Shown one piece after another: positions 34,681 to 48,056 of a DNA stretch of 64,000 bases. Both the position numbers and the translations under genes were made by a program. The notes below the pieces were generated by a model. That model did no database searches and had not been told where the DNA came from. It worked only from the letters and a program-made list of their open reading frames with translations. Within the stretch, counting starts at the first letter, position 1; each line of letters starts with the position of its first letter. Origin of the DNA: Hetaerina americana (lineage: Eukaryota > Arthropoda > Insecta > Odonata > Calopterygidae); the NCBI GenBank assembly GCA_022747635.1, contig JAKTNV010000023.1, positions 614,501-678,500 of the forward strand, in the 5' to 3' direction.

Positions 34681-34996
34681 CGGAATTATGTCCTCCAATC
34701 GATCACGTACCCAGTTTATTTAGGGAACCGGTGAAGGCATCGGGATATTTGGTCGAGGGGAAACGTTCCTGTCGAAAACCTGAAGAGCCCGGAGTCACAC
34801 CATCCGACGGGGCATTCCGAGCATTTTCACGATGGAAGACAGTGGGAAAATAATGAATAGAAGTCAGGAACTAAGATAACGATTTTCTAAGTCACGAAGA
34901 AGTGTCAAGAGTGTTCCCCATTACGGACGGCCGATCCACTCTTCACAATGAGCGAGTGCTTTCGTTCACCCTTCCCCAGGGTACCCAATTACGTAC

Positions 34997-35097
34997 CTTT
35001 TCTCCAGGGAGCACCATCCGCAGTACGGATCCTTTGCTTCCAAACAAGCCGAGCAGTTAGTGTAACTGTTGCAGTGCTCCAATTTGACCTTTGATAT
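34997..35097 (-). CDS. Plexin exon encoding the core of a PSI domain
   Basis: This is the only convincing host exon in the window. Plexins are transmembrane receptors for semaphorins, acting in axon guidance and cell movement; PSI domains are small cysteine-rich modules next to the sema domain. On the minus strand a TTCATTTCAG acceptor precedes 35097 and a GGTACGT donor follows 34997. The frame starts at the first base and leaves two bases at the end: 33 codons reading [15 protein letters not shown] and then [18 protein letters not shown]. Cysteine spacing C-x5-C-x2-C-x7-C-x2-C and the DPYCGWC signature fit plexin PSI domains; semaphorins usually have DPYCGWD instead. I cannot tell plexin A from B. 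No neighbouring exon was found, implying introns of many kilobases on both sides. Confidence 0.85.
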
Positions 35098-35769
35098 CTG
35101 AAATGAATAATGAAGAAGTCTTAACGAGGAGTGAATTTAAAAAATAAATAAAACTTATTTCCTCACTTTCCCGAGGATGACTATGCTCATCCCAAAGCAA
35201 GCCCGCAAAGGCACAGGAAGTTATAATAACAAGGGTATTACAAATGTTTGAGCGTGAGACAGATTCTCTTTAATTAAAAACTAAATGTCGTACCAATTTT
35301 TCTAAAAACGTTCACAGGAAGGTAAAATTAGTTCCCATATTCCTTGACTTTTCCAACTTTTCGGACAGAAAGAGTTTCTCGCTCCAGGCCTCAATTATGA
35401 TTAAACAATCAGTCTCAAGTTGAGCATGTGACATAACATTTCAATTACGACTTTGGTCGATTCAGGATATTAACATCACTCCTTTAAAGGATGGGCTAAT
35501 TACAGATACACATCATCCAGCTCCACACGTTTGCAACACATCACACAGAGTTGAAAAAAATAGAATCGCGCAGTTGCAATGCCAAATACCTGCTGGCCGA
35601 GGCTGGCGCGTAGAGCATGAGATTGGAGGGGTCGACGTGCAAAATTACACAACACCAACTGGCAACGACTTTTAGGGTACTAATGAATCCGAAATTCTCG
35701 CATTCTCCGTGTAGGTACGTACATATTTATTTATTTTTAATACAATGCTATTGTTGTTATTAATATTGG
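35098..35769. other. Probable plexin intron, nothing else seen
   Basis: Directly upstream (minus strand) of the exon acceptor. A+T-rich, with no recognised repeat or reading frame. Confidence 0.5.
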
Positions 35770-36300
35770 ACAGTCTACCCTAAATGATAGGTTTCGGATG
35801 GATACGGACTGGACAAAGCTACATTTCCTAACCCCTGCTGACAAAAAAATTTTAAATCGGCCCCTACAATAAACCATTCTTCGTTTCCTCAGACTTCCTC
35901 CCCCCTTCTTCCGACCAACATTCCTCCCTTCATTCCGTCCAACATGCACATTTAAAGTGCTGGGCATCCACCTTTCCTATCTTCCTTGGATCCCTGCCTT
36001 TGGACCTCTCTCTCCACCCCAATGTGCATCGGTCTTCTTTCTTTGCTTTCCTTCCTGTCCATTTCACCTCTTCCACAATTATCATGTTCGGACGACTATA
36101 TTTCCCCTAAACCATGCTCCACGTCATTGTTATCCTATATTATTTCTTGTCTTAATATCCTTACTCAACTACATCAATTTCCTCCTGGAGGGAGCTTCTT
36201 TGCCAGAGGAAATTCATCCTCTTATAGCTCTACTACGCTGACCATTTTGGTCCAATACACTTACAAGATCTTCCACCTCTTTCAGTTTATGACTTCTAAT
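35770..36300 (-). mobile_element. Strongly decayed RTE-like LINE fragment
   Basis: The match is visible only at the DNA level. TTCATTCCGTCCAACAT (35932-35948), CTTAATATCCTTACTCAAC (36151-36169) and GACCATTTTGGTCCA beside AACTCC-like words (36239-36260) line up in order with the 3' half of the copies at 6414 and 14597. Many small indels separate the matching blocks. It is the oldest copy of the family that I can still align by eye. Confidence 0.65.
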
Positions 36301-36304
36301 AAGT

Positions 36305-36430
36305 TTGTGTGTGTATGCCTTCTATTATGTGTGTGTGTCTCTTAGACTCATAGTTCTAGGTAGGTAGGCTATTTTTCTCAAAATATTGCAAGGCTGGACC
36401 CTTTACAGAGTGTGTGTGTGTGTGTACACA
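36305..36430. repeat. Interrupted GT microsatellite
   Basis: TGTGTGTGT runs at 36306-36342 and 36409-36425 are separated by unique sequence. They adjoin the decayed RTE fragment. Confidence 0.75.
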
Positions 36431-39400
36431 CTCACATTCATACACATTGGAGCTGAAATTCAAAAAAGTAATGAATAAATAGTGGTAAGGACCGCCACAG
36501 CTACAATAGGCTAGTGTACGTGGCGTTTTCACTACAATTTTCGCTAATTATCAGCAGCTTAGAGTTTAAAAACAAGAGCGCACCCGACTCGTTTTAATCC
36601 GCCATGACCACAAGCTTAATTAATGAAAAAAATAAACGGAATATGACAATCGAGTGGATCAAGTTAGAACGCACGAATCCCAGGCGGAAATTAAAAACCG
36701 ATCGTTTGCACTAGGGAGTACGTCTCATTTGAAAGACTTCGACTATTGGAAATTGAGTAAACGCTCGGATCGCTCTTCTATTCGCCCGGGAGACTTGATT
36801 TTTGGCAACAGAGAAACGAGAGAGTGTTCCCTAGAAATTGAGTCCAACGGCAGTACAAAACAATTCAGTGCCAAGGCGGTATGGCTTGAAAATGTTGATG
36901 CTTCAATGGGATGGATCCAAACTGCTTTCCGACGTAACTGAAGGAAACACGAGGAGAAAATATTTTCGGAAAATCATAAAACTGGGCGAAAACGGAAAAG
37001 CGAAATACAATTTCTCTTTCCACACACCGCGTTAATGGAATACATTTCCCTCAGTTGAAAGGCCTCCGAGCCTCCTCTCTCATCTCTACCACTTCACGTT
37101 TGGCGCGGAAAATGAAGCCTAAATGCGTGAGACGAATTTTATTCCCCACCATTGCAAACATTTGGCCCAGTTAAGGCCTATCCTCACCACTACATCGGAG
37201 GAACAACCGAGCATAACTCAAGTCACATTAGGCCGCCACCTTGCCCCCCGAGTCGGTTCTAGGCAATTATTCTGCGGTGGGCAGGAAGCGAAATTTCACG
37301 CGTTTTCGAGACCGTCGTGAGCCCGGTGCCCACGAATTTCAGATTTCAGCCGACGGATTCCTCCGCTGGATAGGGCTCTGAGGTGGCTGATCTTCCGGTC
37401 GAACCTAGTGCTGATCATTTCCTAAACAGAAGAGACCTGGAAATCCTTCGCTGAAAGCTTAGTGAATTTGGGATCAAGGAGAAGGATCGAAAAGCTCACC
37501 ACATCCCAATCCCACCAGATCGGCGGAGACATCGAATGTCCACTAATTTCACCCCATTCAGCAAATCGTTCGATATTCCGCCTATTTCTCCTCGCAAAAT
37601 GTTCTTAGGAAATATTTTAGCGGAACATGCTGGGCTGAAGTTTTATTAACAAAAAAAATTGCGGCATCAAGAAATCTTCTCATGAACTTCACTAAAACGA
37701 CGAAACAAGCGTAATCCATCTATTTGGACCGTGTAGATATTGTGGCAGTAAATATTCTCTCATTTTTAATTCTGCAAACAATTTTTGCTTATATCTTAAA
37801 TTGCTTCACGCGAAGGTAGCAAGGCATAAGCATAATTTCATTTCCAGCTCTATATAAGTAATTTTCTTTAAAATAAAAAGTCGTGGCACCAAATAAAATA
37901 TGTGAAACCCATTTCCGAAAGTAAATAGATGTTTTCACAAAGACCCCTCGTGTTTCACGCGGGGTAGCGTGGACGCTCCGAAAACTATACTCGACAGGAA
38001 TGACTACAAGGAATGTAACCACTTTTAATCCGTTTGTGCCAATTACGCGTCCTCCTGTCACATAAGGGGATTTTCTCGGGAGACTTTGATTCAATTAGAG
38101 CCCTAAATTAGAATCGGATTCCAGCCAGAAAACAGAAATTCCACATCAAGGATGAAAGTGCATTCTCTCGTTGCATGTCGGGGCCTGCAAACATCTCTCC
38201 TCAGAAATCTATAACCGCTAATATCTCCGCGACAGAATGGACTGTTGCTTCTCCAATCTCGTTGAAATCGAAACAATTTATAATTATTATCTGCGTCGTA
38301 CAACTATCTCCGCGCGCTGACGTTAAACGACCATATTTGCAGGCAGTTGATTTTATAGTTGTTAACCAAGAGCATTCATTAAACTTTCTATATAAAATAA
38401 AGATTGTATCATCACAAATAACTGTTGGCAATGAATAATTATAAGGCCAGACTCCCAAGGTATTTTTCCGCTGGCCATCTAGGCCCTCCGTATACGATTG
38501 GGGCAGCGTAAATGGAGGAGTGAAAGCCCTTAACGCTGCTAAATGAATGAATTGGAGAGTTCTCGAGAGCTCGTTATTTCAGGATCTCCTTCCTCGAGAA
38601 ATGAATTTTTAGTTTAATGTCGAGTATTCTCCTGAAGGATAATTATAATAAGAATAATAAAAAATAACAGTAAATGATCACTTAATGGGAAATTAAGCAG
38701 AGAGGAATCAATTGATGTTTTCACGTCCAAATCAGATCTATAGTAAAAACAGAAATCATCAAGCGCAGAAGAAACGCCATGATTCTAAATTTTATTCAAA
38801 TCTCTTTTAAATACTCAAAAAAACCATTTTGCAACAAATGCACCACGGGAACGATTAATAGGTCGTTAAAAAGGATCCAATGAAGCCGTTACAAATTGAA
38901 ATTAAAGTAGGTTTTTCGATAAGTAAATTGAATTTACCCGAAACGAATTATGAAAGCTACTAGCTTGGTGAGCATATGCTAAGGATGTACAAATCTAGAC
39001 AAAAATTATAAATGGGCATAGAGGGAAGTTTCACGTGAAATCTTCCGGTGCTGAGGGAGCCCAGACCGGTGTAGACGCAAATGAGGCTTTTTTCCGGGAA
39101 AACACAAAACTGCTAAAAATAGACATCCGTGGCACGTCGCCAGAGCATCAAGCCCCAGTCATGAGAAATGATGGTGAGTAAACGAGCGCAAGTAATCCAA
39201 TTACCGCTAAGGCCAAGTTACCTGTAATCGCACTTATTAGCAACACTTTTTCTTTGTTCATGCTAAACTTAGTGCTTTTTATATTTCTCAAATTTATTCA
39301 TCACCATTCCCTTAAGCATTTCCGATTGGGTTCAGAATTATTTCTTCACAGTGGAAAGCTCGGCACCCACTCCGTATCTCCAAAATAACGCTATTTTTTA

Positions 39401-42400
39401 AGTGACTTGCATGGAGTACGTTCGCTTTTTGTAATGGCTTCAGGCATTACTAACTATGGCACCTCCCCGGAAAGGGTGAATGGTGCCTCCACCACCAGTA
39501 AGGCCATTGCTACAATGCAAAAAAAAAGAATGGAAAAAAATTGCATTACTCACGAAGTCATCCTGCCCCTGGGAGTTAATCCGTAAATAGAAATCCATCA
39601 TCTAAAACTTAATTACGATGGAATGCTTTGCCGCGCTCTACATCAGTTACTTCCAAAATATTATTATTATTGAGTACTTCCCAGATATTCTATACAATTT
39701 GCGACTAGGGTCAATTTCGTCTCGAAAATTTGATTTAAATGTGATTTTTCTCCGATTCAGACACGAATATTGTAGTGAAGTCAAGAAATTGTACGCAGGC
39801 CACATCACTCTTTCTCAGCATTTTGCCCACCACACGTCATAAGTGGCTATATAGTTTCACTCACGTGAGGATGGAAATATCTGAAAGCTCGACAGGATTC
39901 GACAGGATTTCTGCGTCAATATTCGATCTTAAGAAGCTCTCAAAATCCAACTGATATGGGCGATTGTTGATAATTTCCTGCCACAGGCATATCCGTACTT
40001 TAGAAGTAACACAAACCAAATTTAATTAAAATATATTCCTTCACGTCCTGGAGCAGACGGGAAACTCAGGGCGTTGCAGGCCGGGTCCTCAAATAACATC
40101 CCGATCCACAATTGATTAAATTCAGTTCCTCAACAACATGTGCCTTTCCCGCAAGCCGAATTCGACAGATGTTTGATGCTGAAACATAATTTTCCATTAG
40201 ACACAAATATTCCCAGTGATTTTTTTAACCCAATGTGTGTCATTTTTGAAGATTTAAAACGGTGCTGAGGATTTTGACGCTTCGAAAGAACCTTGATGAT
40301 AATAATCGAAAGTTTCTCCTTTCCTTGTCGCCACTTTTTATCGCTTACCATTCGATCGCCCATCCCATTCGCTCATCCATCAGCAAGTTTGTATGAGCGG
40401 GGGAAATGTTTCATACACTGCCCGGCACATGGCTCGGATCCAGCGCTTTTCATCCACAGAGATTCATTTGTGAGTCGGCATGTTGAAATTCCGTCCGATA
40501 TACTTTCCACCCGGAAGCTCACTTGCGTTTCTAACGTCAACGAAGATCAGACCACGTCTCGCACGCCTCACCGCCCATTTTGCTTCGGAAGTTTTTTTAA
40601 AACGGGAGGCGAGGCTAGAAATCACGGGATGAAACTAGACCCAACACCAAATGGACCAAGTTTTCCAAGAGAGCAATTCGATTCGGAAACACAAGAATCC
40701 ACCATGGAAATCAAGCCTAAAGAGCACGGAACGGAGTTCCTGTATCGTCGTAATCACTCCGCTTTGACCTTGTTCCTACTCCACATCCCATCCACCGAAC
40801 AAGTTTTGAAAAAATGAAGCCTATTCCTGAAGTAACCATTAATTAAATTAGTTTCTGGCGTAATGTGCTCCCAATTGTTCGTCGCCAAATACCCTTACTC
40901 TGAAGCAAAGCGCTTTAAGAGGGTTAAATAGTTTCGTCCCAATCCGAGTTGAAGCGAGATAGGTCTCATTTCAGTGCACATACCCAGTCCAAAGGGACGG
41001 ACGCTCTTGGCCTCGAGAGCGGCATGAATTAGGAACGGGACTGGCGGGAAGTAATCGCGGGAAGGAACTCCCGAGGCACAGACGGACACTTACTTGCTAG
41101 CAGCCAACGATTTTTTTCATCTCGAGCTCCCCCCGCAATACTCCCGACGGCGGCGGGAGGACGGGATGAGACTGGGTCGGAGGGTCGATAAGAGTCTGAA
41201 ACACTAAGCAGGGGGGAGGGGGCAAAGGAGCAAAGCTCAACCCAGGGAACCATCTCCCCCAACAAACACACACAGCGTAACATATTTCCCTTGGCAAAAA
41301 TCTTCTCCGCGACGCTGCGTCAACACGGCCGCCTCCACACAACCAACCCCCTCGCCGCTAACGAGGGCATTCGCCACGTTAGGACGGAGCCTAAGGAAAA
41401 GACTGCCCTGAATGGCGCCCCGAGCCGAGGGCGAGGGGGAAAGAGGAGTAAATGTTTGAATTAATTTTTACTCGGATCTCGGCGGGAAATATCCGTTGGT
41501 CCTGGAGTCGCGAGGAGTATCCGTACCCTTAATGCATTTGAAGGGCACAGAAGGATGGAACGGCCGGCCATCCCGGAGGGGCACTCGCTGAAAACAGACC
41601 GCCACGTCTAATCTGGTTAGCTATTTGCCGCCTGGACCTCAAGCTTGCGTGTCGGAAACCCGCCTGGAGCACGGTCATGGGGTGGACACGATTGACCACG
41701 TCTTCCTATCTCACGGAGTCCTGCCACTGTGAAATAACTAGAACCGCGAAAGCACTTGCGACCAAAGTTTTCCACTAGCTACACTTAAGGAGATTGCTGA
41801 AATATGCGTCTGAGTCACTTGCTGTCCACTTCTATGATTTTTGTCTATAAAATGAGTTACGAATCGTCAACAGGAAATTGTTGTTATAATAGACGTTATA
41901 ACTTCGGGTCAGGTCAATGGAAGTCAAAAATGTTCGACATGTTCTCTAATCGTCAAAGAATATTAGAGCATAGGCATGCACATCACGAAAAATGTCTGCT
42001 TTTTCAATGGAAGGCGAAAGAAAAAATAATCAGACGGTGATCATCCAAAAGCAAATTACTGAATAGGGTATACAAAAACATTTACGACCACCGACGTGAG
42101 TTGTTCTTCACTGTATCCTAAAATCGCAGATTTCCCAGTCATTTATTCGTCTCCTACGACTAGCTAGTAAAGCTCACCACACTGCTTACCATTAGCTCAT
42201 TTTAAATCTCGGCTGGCATATTAACTCACTGAAATACGAAATATTTTAACTCCATTTCAGGCATCTTTAAAACTAAAAGGCGCATGCCCGGAACACCCCT
42301 GAACGCTATCCATATTTTTATTAACAATGGAGTCATTGGATACACAAAGGGAAATGGAAAATCCCCACTAATACTATTGGAGTTTTGCCATCGCAGTGGG

Positions 42401-45400
42401 TCAACTGAAGTAAGTGGCCGAAACATTTCTTGAACGTGGCAATTATAGGCTGATTCAAAACACACATGAAAACCAATACAAAAGCCAATAAATAGGTCGC
42501 CGCACCGGGTTTCTACCACTTCTACCTGTTCAATATTGGCTTTGCTGCAATGCGAGAAAATCAAACAAACCAGATTCTCGCCGTGGGTATTTTCATGGGA
42601 TTCCTCCGAGTATGCCCTCCGCGGGGATAAAGAAAATAAGCAGTGAGCAACAGATGAACTACATGCAGACATGTAAAGAGGGAATTAATTGCATAACGAT
42701 TGATAGTGTGTACGAAGGGACGGTAGAGTAGAGAGCCAGTGAGGAGGGATGATTGATGACGAGTATCGACCGACTGATTCGGAGATTGAAAGTCGCCGTG
42801 CCATAAAAAAAAGAGAACTGTTTGCATTCGCATCGTCTTCCATACTAACACATCGTCAACATACCACCGCAGAAAGGAGGCGCGTTTGAGAAGCCACCCC
42901 AAATTTTGACGAGTCCAAACTCGAAGGCCAGTTCCCCAGAATATTTGCGCACCGCCGAGTGATTTCGGTTCGTGGATGGGGTGAGCGAGTGAGTAGACCT
43001 TCTCGAATGAACAACGGGGGCATAATTGTCGAGGGCTCGCGAGCCCGTGCCTGTAAATACAACATGACGTAGAACTTCATTCAACGGGCTGACTGACCGA
43101 GGCGTTCACGCAACGACTGTGGAGCACTCAACATAAAGTCATTGGTACGAATGGCGTCCCAACTATTGATTGCTCCCCAAGAGCAGGATTTAGGGCGAAA
43201 CCGAGTGGCTCTTGGCACCTCATATCCGAGAGTGCACCGCTGGCTTCTCCTTGCGCGCCGAGGTGGAGAGGAAATACTGGAAAACCTCGCGCACGCTAAC
43301 TGGGTCGACAGCCGGATTGTTTGGGGCAAATACGCAAGCATGATGACTGACGATTCATGTGGGAAAAAAAGATTTATTCACGCGCCTACGTTAATCCACT
43401 TTTCCCACTATTGTGAAACAGATTAACTACTTAAGGTCTAAATTGTTTCATGTTCACAAGACAACAGGTTATCCGCATTATTATTATATCTAGCATTAAT
43501 ATTTTCATAAAATTTCGTTATTATTACGAGTACTTTCCTTTATTTCGTTAGGATGCAAAATAGTTTACATAAACTCATCACTTCTCACAATTTCATTCAA
43601 GCGATAAATGTCACGGATGGCGGTCGCATTTTTCATATTACATTAAAATTCACCTGATCCGTGAGAAAGGTCGTCGCTAATAAATCCCCCCCCCCTCCCT
43701 CATTAATGGCCAATCCTCATGGAGACCAATTTTCAGAGACTTCGTCGTTGGCCGCTAAGTAGAGGTTCCACTGCTAAAATAGCAACGGGATACTTGGAAA
43801 GCACGCGATCATGATGGCCATGGATGGATCCACGTAGAGGAACGATTTATCATCCGTGTCCCCGGGACATCTCGACGCGGGAATTTCGTTCGACCCCATC
43901 TACGTAAATTTGTCTACCTGGACATGTACGTGCCTTGCGCCGGGTGCAAACCCGAAAGAAACCCAGTGGTGCAGGCGAGGGGTGCCACGGAACCGTGAAA
44001 ATGGTTTTCGGGAATCGGATTAGGAGAGGGAAACTTGATTCAATTGTTAACACCCGTGTTTACGAAAAAGAACAGGGGAATTTCCAAGTTCATCAACGAA
44101 AAAAATTTATCCACGCCTTTAATGCCTTCCGTAGTCAAAGCTACTCTTTCACTGATTCTACGAGTACGTGCTCGAGATGCAAAACACGGGATTCCGCCTC
44201 GAGGGAGTGAGCAGACACAGATCAACCGAGGTGAAACAAAAGAAAACAAAATGAATGAAAGGGAAAATGGGAAGGAAAGGAAGCATGTCACTGGTATAAT
44301 ATCAAAATTGACACAAGGGAAACAATTCGGTGCCGGGGAAGCAGTCTCACCGATGATAGAATTGGAATAGGCAAGACGCATAAAAGCGTGCAATACAGAA
44401 CATGCTGAGTACCAGATTAAAGACTATTAACAGCTCTCGACACATGCTTTGAGATCAGGAGAGACTTCAACGAGGCATGCACCCGGGAATTCTCCTCACT
44501 CGGTGTGAAGCAAATCCAATAGCGCGGTATCAGAGCAGAGAACATAGGGAACGGGAATCCAGAGCTACAGAGGAGATTAGGGAAGTTGGATGTCGTTGAA
44601 AGCGCAGCGAAGAGGGATAGAAAAACTCCATGCATGTATTTTTGAGCGTAAAAACCCCGTATGAGAATAAAGGGAGAAAAATGAATCGGGTACGGCTATG
44701 AATGGGACACGCCACGTCGGATGATGGGATTAGGAAATGTAAAAATTTATGGAACGAGAAATGTTACTTTATTCCCTTGCTCGAATGTGTACTTGATACA
44801 TTGCGCGCTAACGATTACAATTTTACATGACTTTTCCGAATCAGATATATAGTATGTGGAAATGACGAGAAAACTTGACATATCATCACAAGAGGTCCCC
44901 ACTCTCCTCGAATCTTTGCCATCTTTGTATAGAGCCACCGATTATTTCACCGGAGCGATTCATCAATAAGATGACGAAGAATAACTCCATCCTCGAGGAT
45001 CGAGTCAAGTGCGGCAGATGTAAATTCACGAGAGGGGTGTCAAACGAGGTGAGTATCAGTTCATTTCGCAGATTTGTGAATTTTATCGAGTCATAGGCGA
45101 GGTTTGGACAGCTCTCACGGTCTTGACAACTTAAAAAAAACTAAGATGCTGAATATTCGTTAATAAATAACAATTCCGTCATAAATGTTACCACCATACC
45201 ATTGGGAATAACAGAAAATCAAAAATTTGGATCCACTTCCAAGCAAACAAGTTAATGTTAACTGCCCGAGTTGGTCGGGGGACGCAGGGTGGTGTTTTTC
45301 CAACGAACCACTTGGTCGCCTCCCCGTCTCTGGCCCGAAAATGAAGCGATCAGACGCACACACCCGCGTGGAAGGCACTTGCGTTGCAAACATTTTCACG

Positions 45401-45639
45401 TGAACTTTCACGAAGCGAGTGTAGCGGCAGTGAGCCAGAGTACATACAGGTCTGTACCTAAAGTAGTAGGGCAATTGCCTGGTCCATTCTAATTAACCCG
45501 GCGACAGCCAGATTGGCATTCCCCTTGAATATCGTACACGTCAAAAATCCAAAAAGCAGAACAAAAATAGATAAGAGAGTGATTCCCTCCTCCCTCCACA
45601 TCACCCCTCATCGCCACATTCAATTTGCGTCAATCCTCG
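36431..45639. other. Long unassigned stretch, no gene supported
   Basis: About 9 kb without a recognisable repeat family or host exon. Open frames of up to 174 codons (40293-40817 plus; 42672-42226 minus) lack domains and a splice framework. One plus-strand open stretch (about 44930-45051) ends in a strong donor-like AACGAGGTGAGTAT and could be an exon of something unknown, but it is too weak to call. If the plexin exon is real, this region is upstream of it on the same gene and is plausibly intron. Confidence 0.4.
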
Positions 45640-46500
45640 ATGCTCACATGGAACACCTCTCGGCCGGCGGGGATGTTCTCCAGGGTCCCGGGGCGGAGAA
45701 CGAGCAGCTCCGAAGAGGGGACGGGCGATTGGAGTGGGCGCCGGAGAGCGGTGGGCGCCGGAGAGCGATGGTCGCCGTCGCGCCCCCTCCCGCCGCGACA
45801 CCCCGGACACCTGCGCGTCCGTGGCATCGAGTGCTATTGCTGCAGATGGCAGCACTAGACTCGCGTCGAAAGCAATCGCCGGCAGAGAGAGAGAGAGGGG
45901 GGTGACTGCGAGGGCAGAGGGAGCCATCCACCACCGATTCCAATCCCCCTGCCCCCCTCTCTCTCTTGCCCCCCTCACACCCGCGACTCCGACTGATGGA
46001 CTGCGATTGACCCGGCCACCGTTGAGATAAACGATCGCGCGTGATTTGTGGGTCTCGCAGGGAAGGCCGACCGCTGGGAAAGGGGCGCTGCGCGAGACGC
46101 CGGGCCATCTGCCTTCGCAGCCACGTGCATGTGCTTAGTTGACGCGGGTTAAAAGCGAAGCGGGCGGGGTCAGTCGGAAAGTGGCCGAGATGAAGGCCGA
46201 CGGACGGTTTCGGGGGAGGGATTTGGCGGAAGGGATCCGGCCGCCGCGTTTATTAATTTGTTTACCCTCTTTCAGGGCTGGAAGAGAGCGGCGTAGCCTG
46301 TGGCTGGGATGGAGAGTCGCGGCCAGCCGGCGATGAGAACGCGTGGAAACGGCGAGACGCCGGTGCAGATTGGGAGGCGACGACAGGGGGAAGAGGCATT
46401 CACTGCTCTTCGGAGACGCACGTCTTTCCTTCCGTAAATATCTACTTGGAGCACCGCAAGCCAGGGTCTTGGGTGCGTTGAAGAGGTTGAGGGCACTCTA
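45640..46500. promoter_or_regulatory. CpG-rich block, candidate promoter or 5' exon region
   Basis: This stretch is clearly richer in G+C and CpG than its neighbours and is open in several frames on both strands at once, as expected of composition and not of one coding frame. It contains a near-tandem GGGCGCCGGAGAGCG repeat at about 45735-45767 and GA runs near 45885-45900. No TATA box, start codon context or domain decides a gene. An unmethylated regulatory region or a GC-rich 5' UTR exon are the likeliest readings. Confidence 0.35.
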
Positions 46501-48056
46501 GGTTTGCATCATCGACATCACGTATAGTTTAAACGTTAGGAGCCGAAAGGGCATATAATTCAAATGAGGACAATGACTGGGGCAAAGAGTTTTCCAAGTA
46601 CATATCTAAATTTCAACTACTACTCTACGCATGCGAATGCAGTAATTAGGATAGCTTATAATGCAAGTATAACCAAACACTACAGTACCTTCATTATTCA
46701 AGTTATTCCTGTGACATTTTCATGAAAACTATCCAGTTCTATTATAGTTTTCGACGAAATAAATGACATTTTAAAGCTTGTCAATCAGTTTTTTATCGAC
46801 TCTAAGGAAGAGGGTTTGTAGCGTGTTTGTAACGCAAGCACAAAAGATATTTCATTTTAATTTAAGGCAGAGATTTATTGTGTAAATTTAACCTTTACCG
46901 TAAAGTGATTTCTGGCATCTTTACCACGCAAGGCAAAGTACTTTGTTTACTATAAACTTACAAAAATATGCAACTCTCCTTCGTTGTAATGCAAGTAATT
47001 TATATAAGGCCACCTCGTTAGAAATTCATATTATCGTCAACAGCATTATCTCTTTGAAGAAAGCTCTAGAAGCTCCTTAAAATAATATTCTGCAGCGTCG
47101 ACCATCAGTGTCGTTAGATTTTCGCCTTCGTAAGAGATATAAATCCTTGGAAATAGAAACTGAATGGGGCATTAGTGAGTGTAAAATGTACATTATACCG
47201 TTTCATCCCTATATCAGGGGTGAAAATTAGGACGTAAAACGTATTTGATTTGGAGGCACGTTTATTTTAATCGTAAGCGCCCTCCTGATATCAGTTTGTT
47301 TTCAATAGAATCTACCTCGGGTTTACTCAGTGCGCTTGACAGGCGGCTCTTTCCCATTGCGCCGCGATCGGAAAGAGCCGCCGCCTGTTGTGACTCGGTC
47401 CTTGGCTGGCAGAGGACGCGCCGCGACGGGGAAGTGACCGCCGAAGGCGACGCCGAGGGTCGCGAGAGTCCTCGCCTCGACCAAACCACCCAGCCATTTC
47501 TCACTTGGTTTCGAGGAACTAACCGCAGCATTTTTACCCACCAAATCAGGAATAAACGGCTAAATCGTAATTAATGCTAATATCGGTAAGAGAACCTCTC
47601 TCACCTTTCGTGAATGCTTTCGCCCCTTGTTCTTTATCCATCGTTAGAGGAAGTGCGACAAAGCAGTCCTCCTCGTGTCCTTTTATCATTAATATTTTTC
47701 CTCACGTGATGTTCAACCATTATGATAATCATTACCGTCTCCTTTTGTGTTCAAACTTCTCCACTACTCGCACCGTTTGTTTTCAATAACCTCGCGATTA
47801 TCAACCCGAAAAAAGGTTTGAAGGACGAGGAGAAAGCAAACCTTGAGCTTACCACCACGAAGTGAGAAAATCACACATTTGGAGAAAGGGGGCGCGAAGG
47901 TTCCTCGAAGCACTGCGGCACCCACAACACGTCCCGACTTTTGCTTGGCGGGTCGCGCCCAAAGGCGCCATTCTGATGGGAACCTCCGGACACAAGCCGA
48001 TGCCGCCATTTACTGTTAACACTCCTACCAATCCGTTAATAGCAACAACTACAGGG
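46501..48056. other. Unassigned stretch with a GC hairpin
   Basis: 46500-47240 is A+T-rich with nothing recognised. 47240-47570 is a smaller GC-rich block with a 109-codon open frame (47245-47574, plus) and no domain; it contains the hairpin at 47339-47388. 47575-48056 holds no feature I can support. Confidence 0.4.
47339..47388. repeat. GC-rich inverted repeat
   Basis: ACAGGCGGCTCTTTCC (47339-47354) pairs with GGAAAGAGCCGCCGCCTGT (47370-47388) apart from a 3-base insertion in the second arm, around a 15-base GC-rich loop. It could be a stable RNA hairpin if transcribed. Confidence 0.7.

Noticed and set aside
40293..40817. 174-codon open frame as a host gene
   Set aside because: No domain, no compositional bias toward coding, no splice or start support.
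41029..41342. Minus-strand exon ending at a GTAAGTG-like donor near 41094
   Set aside because: Two frames are open because of base composition; the protein is proline-rich low complexity without a domain.
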